Assembly (NCBI GenBank): GCA_963277665.1
Contig: OY728147.1
Span: 1,263,431,424-1,263,495,423, forward strand
Direction: 5' to 3'
Origin: Viscum album
Taxonomy: Eukaryota > Streptophyta > Magnoliopsida > Santalales > Viscaceae
DNA length: 64,000 bases
The stretch's first letter is position 1. Each line of letters starts with the position of its first letter. Made by a program: the position numbers and the translations under genes. Under the pieces are notes generated by a model. That model worked only from the letters and a program-made list of their open reading frames with translations. It was not told where the DNA came from and did no database searches. Positions 37,470-50,759 of the stretch are shown here, piece after piece.

Positions 37470-39673
37470 TATTACATCCTGTTACTTATTTATAGTATCT
37501 CTTCTCTCTTGTTGTTTCCATATTTATTTTTTGTGCATGTTTAGACTCCCAAGGATAGATATCATTTTCAAGGGAAAATAACCTAATTCTTAGGATGAAT
37601 ATTTATAAGTATTAATGGTGTCAATGTATAAATGTGTAATGGATATATAGGGTTCTCCATGAGTTTGATGAAATTCAGAGTTATTTGTGTCCCTTTTCAG
37701 CCTTCAAGAGAAATAATGAATGTTTAATGTGTTTACACACTATGTATAGGTCATCTGGAAGTTATTGTGAACCAATATTTGTAGTGAGAAATTCACATTG
37801 TGTGAATATAAATTACAAAAAGTATAATGGTAAAATTATTTTTTTAATAATAAGGTGATGGTTTTTCCAGTGTACATTGGTTTTGCTGACTACACACATG
37901 AAAAGGGGATTCCTAAAGTGTGTGTCTTGCGATTTGGACTTTTAGGCTACCGAATGAATGAATATTTATTCATTCAATTTAAATATACTGCCCTATCCAT
38001 CTAGAGACTCTCATAGAAGATTTTGGAGATCTCTATTCTATTCTAATCATATTGTTTGGTAGTTGATCATTTTCACTATTGTGGTGTATTTCACTAGGTG
38101 AATAATCCATCAATTTCATAATTTTATTTGATCATGGTAGTTGCATTGTATTACGTTTATGAATTCGTTGATTATAGAGGTGATATTCATGATCCCACCA
38201 TGATCTATTTTGTGTTCTCTATCGGGAAGCTATCCATTGTGATGATTGTTGTGCAATATACGAGTATATTGAGGTAAGGGTCTTTTATTTATCTTCACTA
38301 ACAAATTTTCTAAACTGGATTTACTATATGTTGTGTGGAATTATCCTTGGTCCACCTTCACTATCATTGAATTCTTCTTTGTTACTTTATATTTTTGATG
38401 GTGTGTTTTTTTCATGTTTGTGGAAGGTGTCTTCATCTATAGAATATTTTGGATGAAATGATTTTATTTTGTGTCGATAAACTGTTTTAGTAATGAATTT
38501 AATGATAATTTCATGGATTTGTGTTTGTGGAAATGAGTTTATAAAAAATATGAGGTTACTCTGTTTTGGTAAAAGATAATTTATTTTCAATTCATCGTGA
38601 AAAGAATTTTTGAAATGGTTTTCAAAGCATGTTTAAAATGTTATTTTATGTTTAAATTTATCTGAAAAAAATCAATTTAGAATCTTTGGGAACGTAGGTG
38701 GAAGGTTTAGTAATAGGCTAAATCCATTCGTTAGAGGGTTCACTAATTGGGTGTTCCTCTAATCCATAGGCATAATATTCAAGGGAATCTGTAGAACTAT
38801 TTGATGGTTAACTTTATAAGGTGTTCATATGTCCCTTATATTCGATGAATATATTCTGTGACATAATGCACAAGATTTTCTATGTTTAGGTATAAGTTTC
38901 CTAGATAGCCTGACATACAGTGATCCTTCACATGACATTACTTTTGATTTTGGAGTATACTATTTAGAATTTACTATCATGGTATGATATGATATATATT
39001 AAAATATTTCATTTGATATGAATTCTATGATATATGTATATAAAATTCATTAAAACTATATTACTAGGATTTTTTTTAAATATGGAAAAGGGAATATTAA
39101 ATGTTTTTTAATCATTATGGTATAGAAGAATTATAGTGTTTATCAATCCTTTTTGACTTTAATGATGAGAATGATCATATTTTTATGTGTAGATTTTTCT
39201 TATAGAAAAAATGGGTGGGATATTACTATTCATGTTATCTCACAAACTACATACCCCTTAGAATGTGTGTAGTCCATTTTATGTATTTCGATATATGGAA
39301 AGGAAAGTTGTCAGAGTAACATACTGAGTTTTTATATCTACTATGTCTGGGTATCTAGTGGCGAGATTTTGGGATTTTTCCCACACTATCTCATGGAGTA
39401 TTCTGTTTTCTATTTTTTCAGTCTTTCGACATTGAACATGCACTTTGGGATATTTTGAATATTATTGAGTTGTATCATTTTCATTGTCTTCTTTATGGAA
39501 TGTAATTATTATCTATTCTATTATTTTTTGTTGTTTATATATATTCCATATTGTTACATTAGATATGGTGAAATTATTAAATATTTTTATTTTATTTTAT
39601 TCTCAAGTGAAAGTCTTCTACCCAAGAGTATCAAGAACATCTATTAGGTATGTGTCGATTCAGGTCAGGTACT
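37470..39673 (+). repeat. Gypsy array LTR 4
   Basis: The start is mutated (TATTACATCCTGTTACTT against TGTAACATCC.GTTACTT). It ends near GGTACT, ten bases before the primer site. GACTCCCAAGGATAGA, GTAATGGATATATAGGGTTC and ATGAGGTTACTCTGTTTTGG match the other copies. Length is about 2.2 kb. It separates two complete interiors and serves both as 3' LTR of one and 5' LTR of the next. Confidence 0.8.
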
Positions 39674-42600
39674 GGTTTTAGATGGTATCTGGGTAGGGTT
39701 TCTCACAACCCATATGGTTAGTAAACCTTATAAAAATACAACATCTTTGTATGTCTCATGGAAATGTTTTTTTTTTCATAGTCTATAGACTATTTTAATA
39801 CCATGTAGATCTATATGGGGTAATGTTCCACGTCCTATAGCTTAGTTAGTATTGTATGAATGATCACTATATGGTTTTGAAAACCATTCACGTAGATAGT
39901 GTTTCCAGCAATAAATCAAAATTAAAATTTAATATTAATATTATATTATATCAGTTTTTGATTATTTGTTTCTATTTTGAACTAGGATTATTATGTTGTA
40001 TGATTATTTAAAATTCTTCTATGTATAGTAGTATTCCTCTGAGACTAGATACATGGGTTCGTTTGGAGGGTTTAGAAGATTCTACGATTGGAAAGCCTCT
40101 TATTGATTTGAATCTAATCATGGAAATAGTTTGGTAAGTTTGTGTTATTGACCTAACTTTATTACATGTATATAACATTGTTGCTGAGGTGCCCCGAGGT
40201 GCTAGAGGATATAGTGATTGATCATGAGAGTTCTAGAATGAGAAGCTTCCATCCTTTTAAATATTCCAATGATCATCAAGAGGAGGATGAATGGCTTGAA
40301 AAGATCAATCATTGTAAATAATTCCAAGATACACATGAGTATACCACTGTGAATTATGTGGCATTCAAACTTGAGGGTTGTAATAATCGATGGTGGGATT
40401 CCATGATAAATGCAGATAATTATATTATTTTAGAATTTAAGGGTATCATGACTCTCATCTTCTAGTAGTGTTTTAAGATTCACTGATTATAGTAAAGTAT
40501 TTAGAGTTCTAATATTTAACATAGGGATGGAATTCATGTCATAATATTCCATTCAGTTTATTGGAGTGGTTTATTTTAATCCAATGCTATTAAAGACTGA
40601 CTAGTTTAATGCTCAGAAGTAAATACTAGTCTTGAGATCAGATATCCCATCATAGGTATTTATGTTGAATTGTTCAAAATATGTTGAGATGGTAGACATA
40701 ATGATGATGGATATGATGAATATTGTAGGAAAATTTGGTTACTCTTCCACCTCTCTTCCACCCAGTGTCAACTTTATTGGAGCCCATGTGAAAATAGTAT
40801 GTATAAATATTAGCACTGGAGTGGTGGATGTGGTTATTAGAATCATGAATCCTTTACACACTCAGTTATATCTAGTTGTGTGTCTCTACCATTTTATCAT
40901 CATAGAAAGGCTGGAAACACCTTATAATATTGTATCTCACCCCCAAAAATGAGTCACTGTTTTGGAAATAATGGTTATCTACAATGTTTCTATCAGTCTA
41001 TGTGTAATCCTCGATATGGTTAGTGATCATCAGATCTAAAGGAAACTACAACATAGTTAGATTATTGAGTGACTATATGAATCTATCCATATTCCCTAGG
41101 AGAGCAGAAACATCAATTTGTTGATGGGATGTCAGAAAAGGTAGTTTTAGGTCCCTCAATAGTGATACATACTATCCTTATCACAACAATAACAGTAGTA
41201 TCTTTATTTGATATTGGGGTTTCTATATTATTTTTAACTGGACGTTTTGCATATATTATAAAATTACAATGAATCTATGGTCCTTTGTTATGGATTTATA
41301 ATAACCACTTTGGAAGAGGAAATAACAAGGGTTTTGTGTCCCTCTTGATTAAAATAGATACTTGAAATTGAGTTATTTTTTTAATTCCACATTCATTATT
41401 TAGATTAGAATTGTGTTGTCATTAGATTGGATTAGGTTTATTCTCATCATGATGATGTTGATTTTTATCATCAATGATTCTCATTTGTTATGGTTTATGT
41501 GAGATCTCACACATTTTAGGGGGAGCAGGATATTAGGTATGTTTCTTAAGATCCTTCATACCCAGATATCATGAGTTTTTTTCAACTTTGGTAGGTTTAC
41601 CTAGTGATGAATCTTTTTTAGTTGACCAACCTGTAGTTCTTCAAGATTTTCCTTATTTTACCCCATATGATTTGTGTAGTAATCCTCAATAGAGGGAGGT
41701 CGAGTTTCAAATTGACCTAGTTCGAGGAATGAACCAAATTTCAATACCTTCTTATTGTATGGATCCATCAAAGCTAAAATAGTTCAAGAATATGTTAGAA
41801 AACCTATTAGTGGATGGTTTTTTTCTTCTCAGTGATACAAATTTGGAAGCCTCAGAGCTCTTTTCCTTGATGGAAGACAATTTTCTCAGATAGGGTGTAG
41901 ACTATCTAAATATTAATTGTGTGATGGTTATGAATTAGTATAATTTTCATTGTGTAGATTATTTTCCTGATCATTTATAAAGTGAAATTAGTTTTCATAG
42001 ATTGATATTTGGTCTAAATATCCTCAACTCAGTGTTCACGATTCCGATATACGGAAAGATGATTTTTGGATCTAGAATAGCCATTAAGAATATATAGTGA
42101 TGTTGTTTGGTCTGATTAATTATTTTACAGGTTTTAGGGTTTTTAGGAATTAAATATGCAATGAGTATCTTGATACATTTTTTGATGTTTCCATAGTTTT
42201 TATTTTGGTCTATTTGAGAATGTATCATGTGAATGATTTCTATTTGAGTTTACCTTAGTAAATCCTATTGATTCACTATTTATATTGAAATAATTCAAAA
42301 TTAAATTTCTACAATCAATAAGTTATGTTATTGGGGCATATTATATCTAATTATGGATTATCAATAGAACATGGTAATTTGAAGGTGGTTTTTTCATGGT
42401 AAGATCCACAAAATGGAATTAAGATTTAAAGATTCCCTATCATTTAATGATACTACTAATAGTTTATGAAGGATTTATTAAATCTTGTATCAGCATTAAC
42501 GAATATTAACAGTAAAATTAATATGGGACACAAAGGGTCATACTTTGAACAATATGAAAATTAATTCTAACATCAACTCATATTCTGATTTTACTTGAGC

Positions 42601-44560
42601 TCAGTAAGGGGTATGTGGTTTTATATGATTATTCTAGTGATGTTTAGAGTTTCTTATTTATGACAGATAATCCTGTGGTCATTGATAGATCTAATCCTAT
42701 TTGACCACATTATAAAAATTAACCCAGACATGATTTAATGTTTTTTATAGTTATTTATGTCCTTATGTATGGGTATAACTATATACTTTGGGAGAGGTTC
42801 ATAGTATTTTATGATAATACGAGTTTGATCTAAATCTTCTCTAAAAAATAAAGGAATCGTAGACTGATATGATGGATAGTGTAACTTTATATGTTTGAGT
42901 TCGATGTAGCCTACACCAAAGGGAAGGGGAACTTCATTGTAGACACTCATAGTAGGAATTTTCAATAACATGGTATTTTGTAATTGAATGAAGAGTGAAA
43001 CCTAATTTGGATCTTCACTCAGTTACACCTCATTACATCGAAGGAATTTTCATGAATACTTCTGACTAGAGTTACGTTATCATCATCTCTACTAATTATA
43101 TTCTATAGATTCAATAATAGGATGATATGTACTATGTAATTTTAGAAACCCTTTATGGTGGGGAGAATATATGTAGTTGGTCTTTCTCTTCAAATGGTAT
43201 TATAAAATATGGGAAAATTTTTGTTGTCTGGAAATATTTGGGTAGATAATTTTTTTCTAAGAATCATAGATCTTCATGGTTTATTCATTTGGACACTATG
43301 AAGTGGTGTAATGACATTGGATAGTGATTCCGGTGGTTGGGTATGAAGCGTCACATTGCTGTTTATGTGTCTCACTATTACTCCTACCTATACATAAAGG
43401 AAGAGCATTTGGATTGTTGTAGTTTCCTCCTACCACATTCAGTGTGGGTTGGATGTGGGGAAAGGTATCTATGTATTATGTTGGGGGATTACCATAGACA
43501 TCCCATGGGAGGACATTTATATGGGTGGTAAGTTATTAGTTCACAATTTTTGGTCACTTAATTTTTATTAGGGACACCAAAATATTTGTAGATAAAGTTA
43601 AGATGTTTTTATAAATGATTGTGACATTACATGGGGTTCCGTCCATCATCATTATAGAAAGATATCATAGGTTAACATCAAGGTTCTGGATGATTATATA
43701 GGAGGTAATGGGAACTCAGATTATTTTGATTACACCTTATCATCCATTGACATAGAGTCAGATGGAGCATGCTATTCAAATCATAAAATATATGCTCTAT
43801 AAATATTTCTTGCATTTTGATGGATATTCGCACATTCATCTAGTACCAATTTCTTTTTATTATGACAATAGTTATTATTCATCAAATGAAATGGCCCTTT
43901 TTGAGGCTCTTTATGGTAACCTGTTCTAGTCACCTATTTGTTTGAAAGCGGTGGGTGAATCATCTTTTGCGGGACCAAGAATTATATAGGTTACTTCAAC
44001 ATGTATTCTTGATATCCATCGTCATATGGTTACATCTCAGAGTAAAAAAAACAGAAATATTAGTAGAATTATCTTATGGGCTTTTCTATAGGTGACCATA
44101 TTTGTTTTGAATGTTTCTCAAAGATTATGTTAACTTCAACTTAGAGAAAAGGGAATGATGGATTTTATATTTGTTGGACCAGTGGAGGTCACTTAGCATC
44201 TTGCGAATGTTGTGGATCTGTTGGAATTTTGAGTTCAATTGAAAATAATTCACAATGTGTTCAACATTTCATAGATAAAAAATACCATGATGATCCCTCT
44301 CAGGTCCTAAGATGGTAAGAGATTGAGTTAATGATAGATGTATCTATTTTAGATTATCAAGTGGATATCGTTGACTCTCAAGTGAAAGTATTGCATTAAA
44401 ATATGACATTTTTGGTCAGAGTGTTATTAAGGAACATATATAATTCTTTTCAAATGTGAGAAAAAGTTTAATTGATGTGGGATTAGGGGCCTCACATCAT
44501 TTATAGGAATCATTATTCAACATGAATTTCTAACGACAAAAACTATATTTTGGGGCTGCT
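39674..44560 (+). pseudogene. Gypsy gag-pol relic, interior 4
   Basis: The best preserved interior, though no long frame remains. Gag near 40290-40430: DEWLEKIN, then VNYVAFKLEGCNNRWWDSM, the retrotransposon-gag domain core. A decayed zinc knuckle CFGNNGYLQC lies near 40961. Protease: LFDIGVS near 41207. RT start: FKNMLENLLVDGF near 41783. RNase H end: EFDVAYTKGKGNFIVDTHSR near 42899. Integrase: MKRHIAVYVSHYYS at 43337, then PYHPLT, a stop, and MEHAIQIIKYML near 43735. ALFEALYG follows near 43890. Chromodomain-type tail: DYQVDIVDSQVKVL near 44352. The order and motifs are those of a Tekay/Del-like chromovirus polyprotein. Confidence 0.85.
39683..39702 (+). other. Primer-binding site of gypsy interior 4
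   Basis: TGGTATCTGGGTAGGGTTTC matches 15 of 20 positions of the initiator tRNA-Met complement and shares the T at position eight with the other interiors. Confidence 0.6.
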
Positions 44561-46464
44561 TGTAACAGCTTGTTACTTAAATTTAGGCATTTCTCTTATC
44601 TCTTATCCCATCACTCATTATTTGTTTTTCTATTGGAACTCCCAAGGATGGAGATAATTTGATGGATTAAATTTCCTAACATTCCATGATGTAATTTTTT
44701 TTTGAATTAATGAGGTCTAGTTATAAATTTTTAAAGGATTTGTGGGGTTCAACTCGTGTTTAGATAATATCAGAGTTGTTTCTAGTATTTTATTCAGTTG
44801 GATGGGAAAATAAATGCTTTTTAATGTGTTTGAACAATGTATATTGCTTCTCTAAAATAATCCATGACCTAGTACATGATGTGAGATGTTAACACATCCT
44901 GAATGTACATTACCTTTCACGTAATGAAAAAATTGGGCTTTAATAAAACATTATTGGGGTTTTTATCATTCTTTCATTTCATGGATTAAAAAAAAATTGG
45001 GTTTCATACATTATATGTCTCACAATTGGGGTATTTATGGAGTCATATGTGTGTTTTTCCATTCATATTCTTGAATCCCTCTTCCCTCTCGGCCTGGATA
45101 CTCTCATAGGTTATTATGGAGGCCTCTAAACCTTCTGAATTGTTCCATTTTCTATGGTGACAAATCCCCCTTTTACACTTTGTATTCAATCATGGTAGGT
45201 TCATTGAATTTATTTTATGAATACAATTATTTGTGTGATGATATTATTGATCCCATCTAGACTCATTTCATTACCTCCTCCATAGGTTGACCCCTGTTAT
45301 TATTGTGGTGTAGTGTGACTATTTCTAGATGTAAGGGTTGTTTCTTCTTTAATTCCAACCCTATTTCTAAACTAAATTGATTATGAGATGTATGGATTGA
45401 TTCTAGGATCCTTTTAATTATCGTTGAGTTCTTCCATGTGGGTGAATTCCATTTTGGGTGTATATGACCTGATATTGAGGTAGGTTGTTATGTCTCTAAC
45501 CTATATTGGGTGATATAAATTTCTATAGTTTAGATAACTTGTTTTTTTATTGAAATGGCCTAATTGATTATTGGATTTGTCTGTTTGGAAATGGGTTGTT
45601 GGTAATTGATGGGTTATCGCTTATTTTTGTAAAATAAAAGAGCTTTACAAAGAATTTTGAAATAGACTTATGAAATGGATTTCAAATACTGATTTGAATG
45701 AAATCCTTTGATGAAATGTTTTGGAAAATAGAGCACATAAGAAGCCTTGGGAGGTTCACTCATGGTTCATTACTAAAATCCAAATGACCTATTATTCTAT
45801 GGACTTAGTATATCTATTAGAATGTTCATATTCAAGTGTGTTCCCCAATCATCTAAATTGAACTCAAATATCTAGGGACTTGATGCTTGAAATATTCTAT
45901 GGTTTGGTACAAGTGCCTTTACAAACTTCACATAGAGTGATCCATGTTTTAATGTTACTTATACTTATAGATTGTACTATTTATCTTTTACTTACTTGTT
46001 TAGATATTATATGTGATACATGGTTTAAAATGATTTTATTAGATAACATCCTATTCATCCCTTTAGTGGTGTGTAAACCATTGAATGCCTTTCTATGTAG
46101 GGAAAGGTAAGGGCCCAAAATGAAGAAGAGAAGTTTTTTTGTTAGCATAATTTGGGTAGCTAGTGGTGGGATGGTAGCTATCACATGATGTTTTAAATTT
46201 TATATTTTGGTAGTCTATTGACTTTGGCCATGTACATTGGCATGTTCAAATTGTTTTGGTGTTGTATCATTTTCATTTTATTTATTCAGTTTTGGAATAT
46301 TTATCTCTCTTTCTATAAACTATTTTTTATATACAATCAATGATGTTACACTAGGGTTGGATATTTTTTCTGTCTTGATGATGTTTGATACCCATGTACT
46401 ATTCCACAGTCCATAAGGATATAGAATTTCCTTTCAGGTATGTGATAATTTATGCTGGGTAGTA
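44561..46464 (+). repeat. Gypsy array LTR 5
   Basis: Starts CTTGTAACAGCTTGTTACTT after GGGGCT and ends near GGGTAGT before a decayed primer site (about 46473-46492, GGGTTTCCAAGTTGGG). At 1.9 kb it is about 300 bp shorter than its siblings, through internal deletion near 45990-46040. Short frames inside (45880-46110) are not genes. Confidence 0.75.
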
Positions 46465-46740
46465 GTTTGAGAGGGTTTCCAAGTTGGGTTTGTCATAACC
46501 CACATGATTAGTAAAACAAGTAGATACCCTCGATTTTAGTATGTCTATTTCAAATTTTCTTAATCATGGTCTATACAAAATTTATTAAACCATATAAAAT
46601 CATAAGAGTAACTGTTCATTTGACATATCTTAGGCCATGAATGATGTTTTGTCAATGTATGGTTTGGAAAATAATCCGACTAGATCATGAGTATTTTATG
46701 AATATCAAATGTAATATTTTTTGTCCATATTAAAATTTTT
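46465..46740 (+). pseudogene. Leader remnant of gypsy interior 5
   Basis: The sequence after LTR 5 aligns with the leader that follows LTR 4: AACCCACATGATTAGTAAA against AACCCATATGGTTAGTAAA, the 'CATGGTCTATA' segment, and TATGGTTTGGAAAA against TATGGTTTTGAAAA. It fades near 46740. LTR 5 was therefore followed by a further unit, now truncated. Confidence 0.65.
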
Positions 46741-48043
46741 ACCATATTTTTTATATACCTCCACACAACCATGACTTGAATTCTTACCTCCCCTCTCATG
46801 AGATCTCTATCTTAGTTAGGATGAATTATTTATAGATTCACTATTATTCAGGGTCATCATTTGATGGTAAGATCCCTAATCCCCTTATTCATATATTTTT
46901 TTGGGATTTCATTCTCCACATGACCTAGAATATGCATTGATAAATTATTCAAAAAAATTATTTTGATTTTGTTATCATACATGATATAAAATATTTTCAA
47001 TAATTGAATAATTTGATAATTATTTCAATTTTCATTTACTCTTATCTTAAATTCAAATGACTTTGTTTCAGTTTTCCAACATTAATGAGGTTGAAACCAT
47101 CTGATTTTATATAGTAAATTGATATTTATATAATGGGTAACATTTTCATCAATAGTATTATGTTATAAACAATAATATAATCCTTAGTTATCTATATACG
47201 TTAGACTAATTGTTACAATTATGGATTCATAGGAAGGATTTGAAATTTTGATTGGATATGTTTATTTGATTTCTAAAATTCTCTAAGGGTAATCTAGTTA
47301 ATAAAATATATTTTTTAAAATAAATTGGAAATATTAATTTGATAGGTTAATATAATGTTATAATGATATTTTAATATTAATATTTTTAAAATGTTTTTGG
47401 TTGTACTATTCATTGTATATTATTGATGAGATGACAAGAAATTAAAGATTGATTGAATGGTGGTCATTATGTTTTACTAATTAATACCATGGGAAATTTA
47501 AATAGGAATTATAATCTATTAAAATAATAGTTCGTTAATAGAACTATTTATTAAAAGAGGGATTTATAGTTATTATTATCACTATTTTTATTTATTCATA
47601 ATGCAAATGATATGATAAATGACATGTAATGGCCAAAAATAATAAATTTACTAATTATTTATATTCTACTATGGTTTGATGTAGATGAACATGAAGATAT
47701 TTTAGAATGAAATATCGTTAATTCATTCATATAATTATGAAAGGCAGCCTACTATATCTCAAGGGAATAATTAATTAATTAATTAATGAAATTTTATAGG
47801 AATATAAAAGAGTTTCTAATAAAAACAAGCATAAAATTAAGCATTTTATGAATATAGATAGAATAATGGATTATTCCATGTACTAGAAAATGGAAACATG
47901 GCTTACCACACACATGATAAATTATTTAATTGTTTATTTTAAAGAGGTGGAATTTAAAATTTCATATTTTGTTATTGTGAGGAACCATATTTGGAAAAGG
48001 ATACCTATAATTATTCATTTCAATTTTAATAATTTATCTCAGA
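46741..48043. other. Unassigned AT-rich stretch with a TTAA-rich microsatellite
   Basis: Between the end of the gypsy array and the young long-LTR element. It has a short (TTAA)n run at 47767-47787. A short resemblance near 47345-47385 to the young LTR (near 49395) is too weak to call. No gene is seen. Confidence 0.5.
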
Positions 48044-48048
48044 GTGTT
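48044..48048 (+). repeat. Target-site duplication GTGTT, left copy
   Basis: GTGTT directly precedes the LTR start TGTAACAGCC. The identical five bases follow the right LTR at 58592-58596. Five-bp duplications are standard for LTR retrotransposon integrase. Confidence 0.9.
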
Positions 48049-49893
48049 TGTAACAGCCCAAGATTTTATAAAAAAATATTCTTTTTAATTTCATTAATGT
48101 ATTGTGTTGTACGCTACACCAAAAGGAGCTTTCTCAACACGCATCCTTGACTTCCCTTGCATTACACGCAATCACGACCTTCCTCGATAGCGTGAGTAGT
48201 ACGCAATACCGAGATTCACTAAAAAACGATATGCTATTAAAATATTATTAAAACTAGCCGTTATGAATAGTAATAACCACCTTTTAAAATTTTAGAAATT
48301 TTAGCTCTCAAAATGGACTTCATTTTTGGATTCGGAGTGTCGAATTTAGCCTAAGGTGAAATTTTGGTACTTTTTGGATAACTTTCATATTCTTATAAAT
48401 AGTGAAAATTACTAAATTATAATTGAAAACAACTTTTTTAATCGAAATAATTAATAGTGATAAATAATTAATTTAAGTGATTTTAAAGTATATTTAGAAT
48501 ATATTTTTACAATTTAATACAATGTTGGTCATTGGATGTAATTTCACATTTAAACCAGTCATAAACAAGTGTTAATCTTTTGATAGTTATTATCTCTTAA
48601 GAACACGCTATTTGTTCTGACAACGGGAATTAATTTTTAAATTAATTAATGCAACTGATATGTTTTGAATTTGATAAAATAGAAATCATTTTTTAATTCA
48701 TAATATCAAATATAGCTTAGATCTAATTTTTGGTATTTTTCTGGAAACTTTCATTTTTTGATGAATAGTGAAACCACTAAGTGCTAGTTAAAAAACTGAA
48801 TTTTTCATAAAACTTAATTTTACTGCTTCTGTGAGTGGAATTTCGAAAATCCAAGAGACACGGTTGATTTCAGTATGTAAAATGTGGTTCAATGAGATGA
48901 AAATGATTTTTTTGGTGAATAGTAACTTTTTACTTTTTTTTTACCACGGTTAAAAGTAAATAAGGTATTTAAGGGTAAAAATGATATTATTATTACCCTA
49001 ACACATGTCCCAATTCTATTGGACAAGTGTAATTCGACCAAAACCAACTTTAGGAATAAAATATTCCCATTTAGGCACACTTGGATTAGATTAGGACATT
49101 TATTATTAATTTATTTAAAGAAGGGTTAAAATAGTTAAAATCAATGTTTAATAAGTAAATCATTTTTAATATGGGGTTATACATAAGATAAATTCGACTA
49201 TAAATATTAATTATAAAGATAAAAGGATTTCCTACATAATGGGATTTTATTCGTAATTTTTAGACATTAAATAATTTAATTTATTTATAATACAACGATG
49301 AAGCAGTAATTATCTTATTAATGAAATATTGACATAATTGATGTTATAAATAACCAAATAAATATATTTTTTTGACTTTTTATGAACTAAACTAATTTTA
49401 TAGGTTAATATGACATGTTATTATTGATTTAATTAACTTTGGTCGAATTAATCATTCTGTTATGAGTTTCAAAAAAATTAACTATTGAATAGTGTCAAAA
49501 TTGACATAAAATAGTTTTTAAAACAAATATTATATTATTAATTTTTATTTTTGTCCTAAAAATCTATGGTTCGGCCAAATGACTTATATAAGGTTATATA
49601 TATTAATAAAACACAACTTTGGGGGTCTCTTCGAAGTATATGGTAAGTTTATTAACTATATAATATAAAAATACAAAGTGACATGGTAAATGTCAATCTA
49701 ATTAACTAAGAGTTAAAACTAAAAGATAAGGTTAATATAATGACCTAAACTTGCCTAAATTATATTGGATGAGAGTATTTCGACCCATCCCCACCTTATC
49801 TTCGGAATAACTCAATTTTGAGCTATTTAAAACCGAACTTGACTTTATAATAAAATAATAGTTTTAGTTATTCCAAAGGTGCCCCTCTCCTTC

Positions 49894-49903
49894 CTTATAA
49901 AAG
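49894..49903 (+). promoter_or_regulatory. TATA box inside an inverted repeat, 5' LTR
   Basis: CTTATAAAAG, flanked by the arms AGGTGCCC (49877-49884) and GGGCACCT (49903-49910), a perfect 8-bp inverted repeat around the TATA box. A C/T-rich stretch follows, typical of a plant start region. The right LTR keeps the same arrangement. Confidence 0.75.
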
Positions 49904-50245
49904 GGCACCTCCTCTCCCTCTTCCTCACACCACTTTGAGCCTTAATGCTCGGCCAACCACTGCCATATTATCCTCTCCACTTCCCTAGAGACATCTTAGA
50001 GGTCCTGGACTTCTTTAAAGACCAATTTGAGTACCCTAAAAGGAGGTCTCAAAGAAGAACTTCAAAGAAGAGGTAATATCCATTATCGATCCATTCCAAT
50101 TTCTTTCTTCATAAACTTTTCTTCTTTAGTTGTTTCATTGTGATGTAATAACATCATTATCACTCATATACTGATATGTTATTATACGTATTAAACAACC
50201 ATATTTCACCATCTATCCATCCTACGGAAAAAGAAATCGCCGCGC

Positions 50246-50475
50246 GTGCGTACGTACGGAATACCGTCTCCACGCCGTGGTGTAATATATTTTCCACCAC
50301 CACCTTACTTGGATGGGTATAATGGTGTAAATAATGACTATATATGACTATTATAAAGTGATATTGATTATGAAATAGTATACATACACTCCAATACAAT
50401 TCCACGATCATAGGAACGATATCATCACTCGTACATACGTACGGAATACCATCTCCACGATGTGGTGCGACTCGT
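50246..50475 (+). promoter_or_regulatory. Pair of CpG-rich palindromic repeats downstream of the start site
   Basis: TACGTACGGAATACC followed by TCTCCACGNNGTGGTG occurs at about 50246-50285 and again at about 50434-50470. The motif contains CGTACGTACG (self-complementary) and CCACGCCGTGG (palindrome with one central base). Both copies are kept in the right LTR near 56810 and 57000. The density of CpG and CGTACG is striking in this AT-rich DNA. A role as a protein-binding or enhancer element is a guess. Confidence 0.55.
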
Positions 50476-50759
50476 TATACATTATCTTCATTTCATAATG
50501 ATTATATAAATGAATTTAATGAATGAATATGATATATATTACACTAATACCATTTTGGTAATGACGTATCTATAACCTAAAGAGAAGAATAAGAATGTAT
50601 TCAACAAACACACATAAGAACAAAAAGTAATAAACACCCGAATAACAAGTAGTAATGAAATATTACTAATAATAAGCTAAGAATATGACCATATATGATA
50701 TCATAAAAATAAGTATGATTCTGTAATAAGTCAATAACATTATTTAAATCATTATACAG

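Larger units (their letters stand above)
14735..46740 (+). mobile_element. Tandem array of one Ty3/gypsy (chromovirus-like) retrotransposon
   Basis: Five LTRs of one family lie in the same orientation (starts at 15245, 22276, 30337, 37470 and 44561), each separated from the next by a gag-pol interior or its remnant. A pol 3' end precedes the first LTR and a leader remnant follows the last. Start-to-start spacings are 7031, 7133 and 7091 bp where uninterrupted. Each LTR begins with a form of TGTAACATCC and, where complete, is followed about 10 bases after its end by a primer site related to the initiator tRNA-Met complement. Integrase ends carry a chromodomain-type tail, pointing to the Tekay/Del group of chromoviruses. 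All coding frames are destroyed. A copia element interrupts the array at 24158-30248. Confidence 0.8.

Noticed and set aside
47345..47385. Short similarity to the young LTR (TATAGGTTAATAT... near 49395), suggesting a further LTR fragment between array and element.
   Set aside because: It is only a few dozen AT-rich bases with no flanking collinearity.
50160..50411. An 83-codon minus-strand frame conserved in the other LTR (56724-56969) as a possible LTR-encoded protein.
   Set aside because: Conservation is explained by LTR identity. The frame crosses the CpG palindrome block, has no known domain and runs against transcription.
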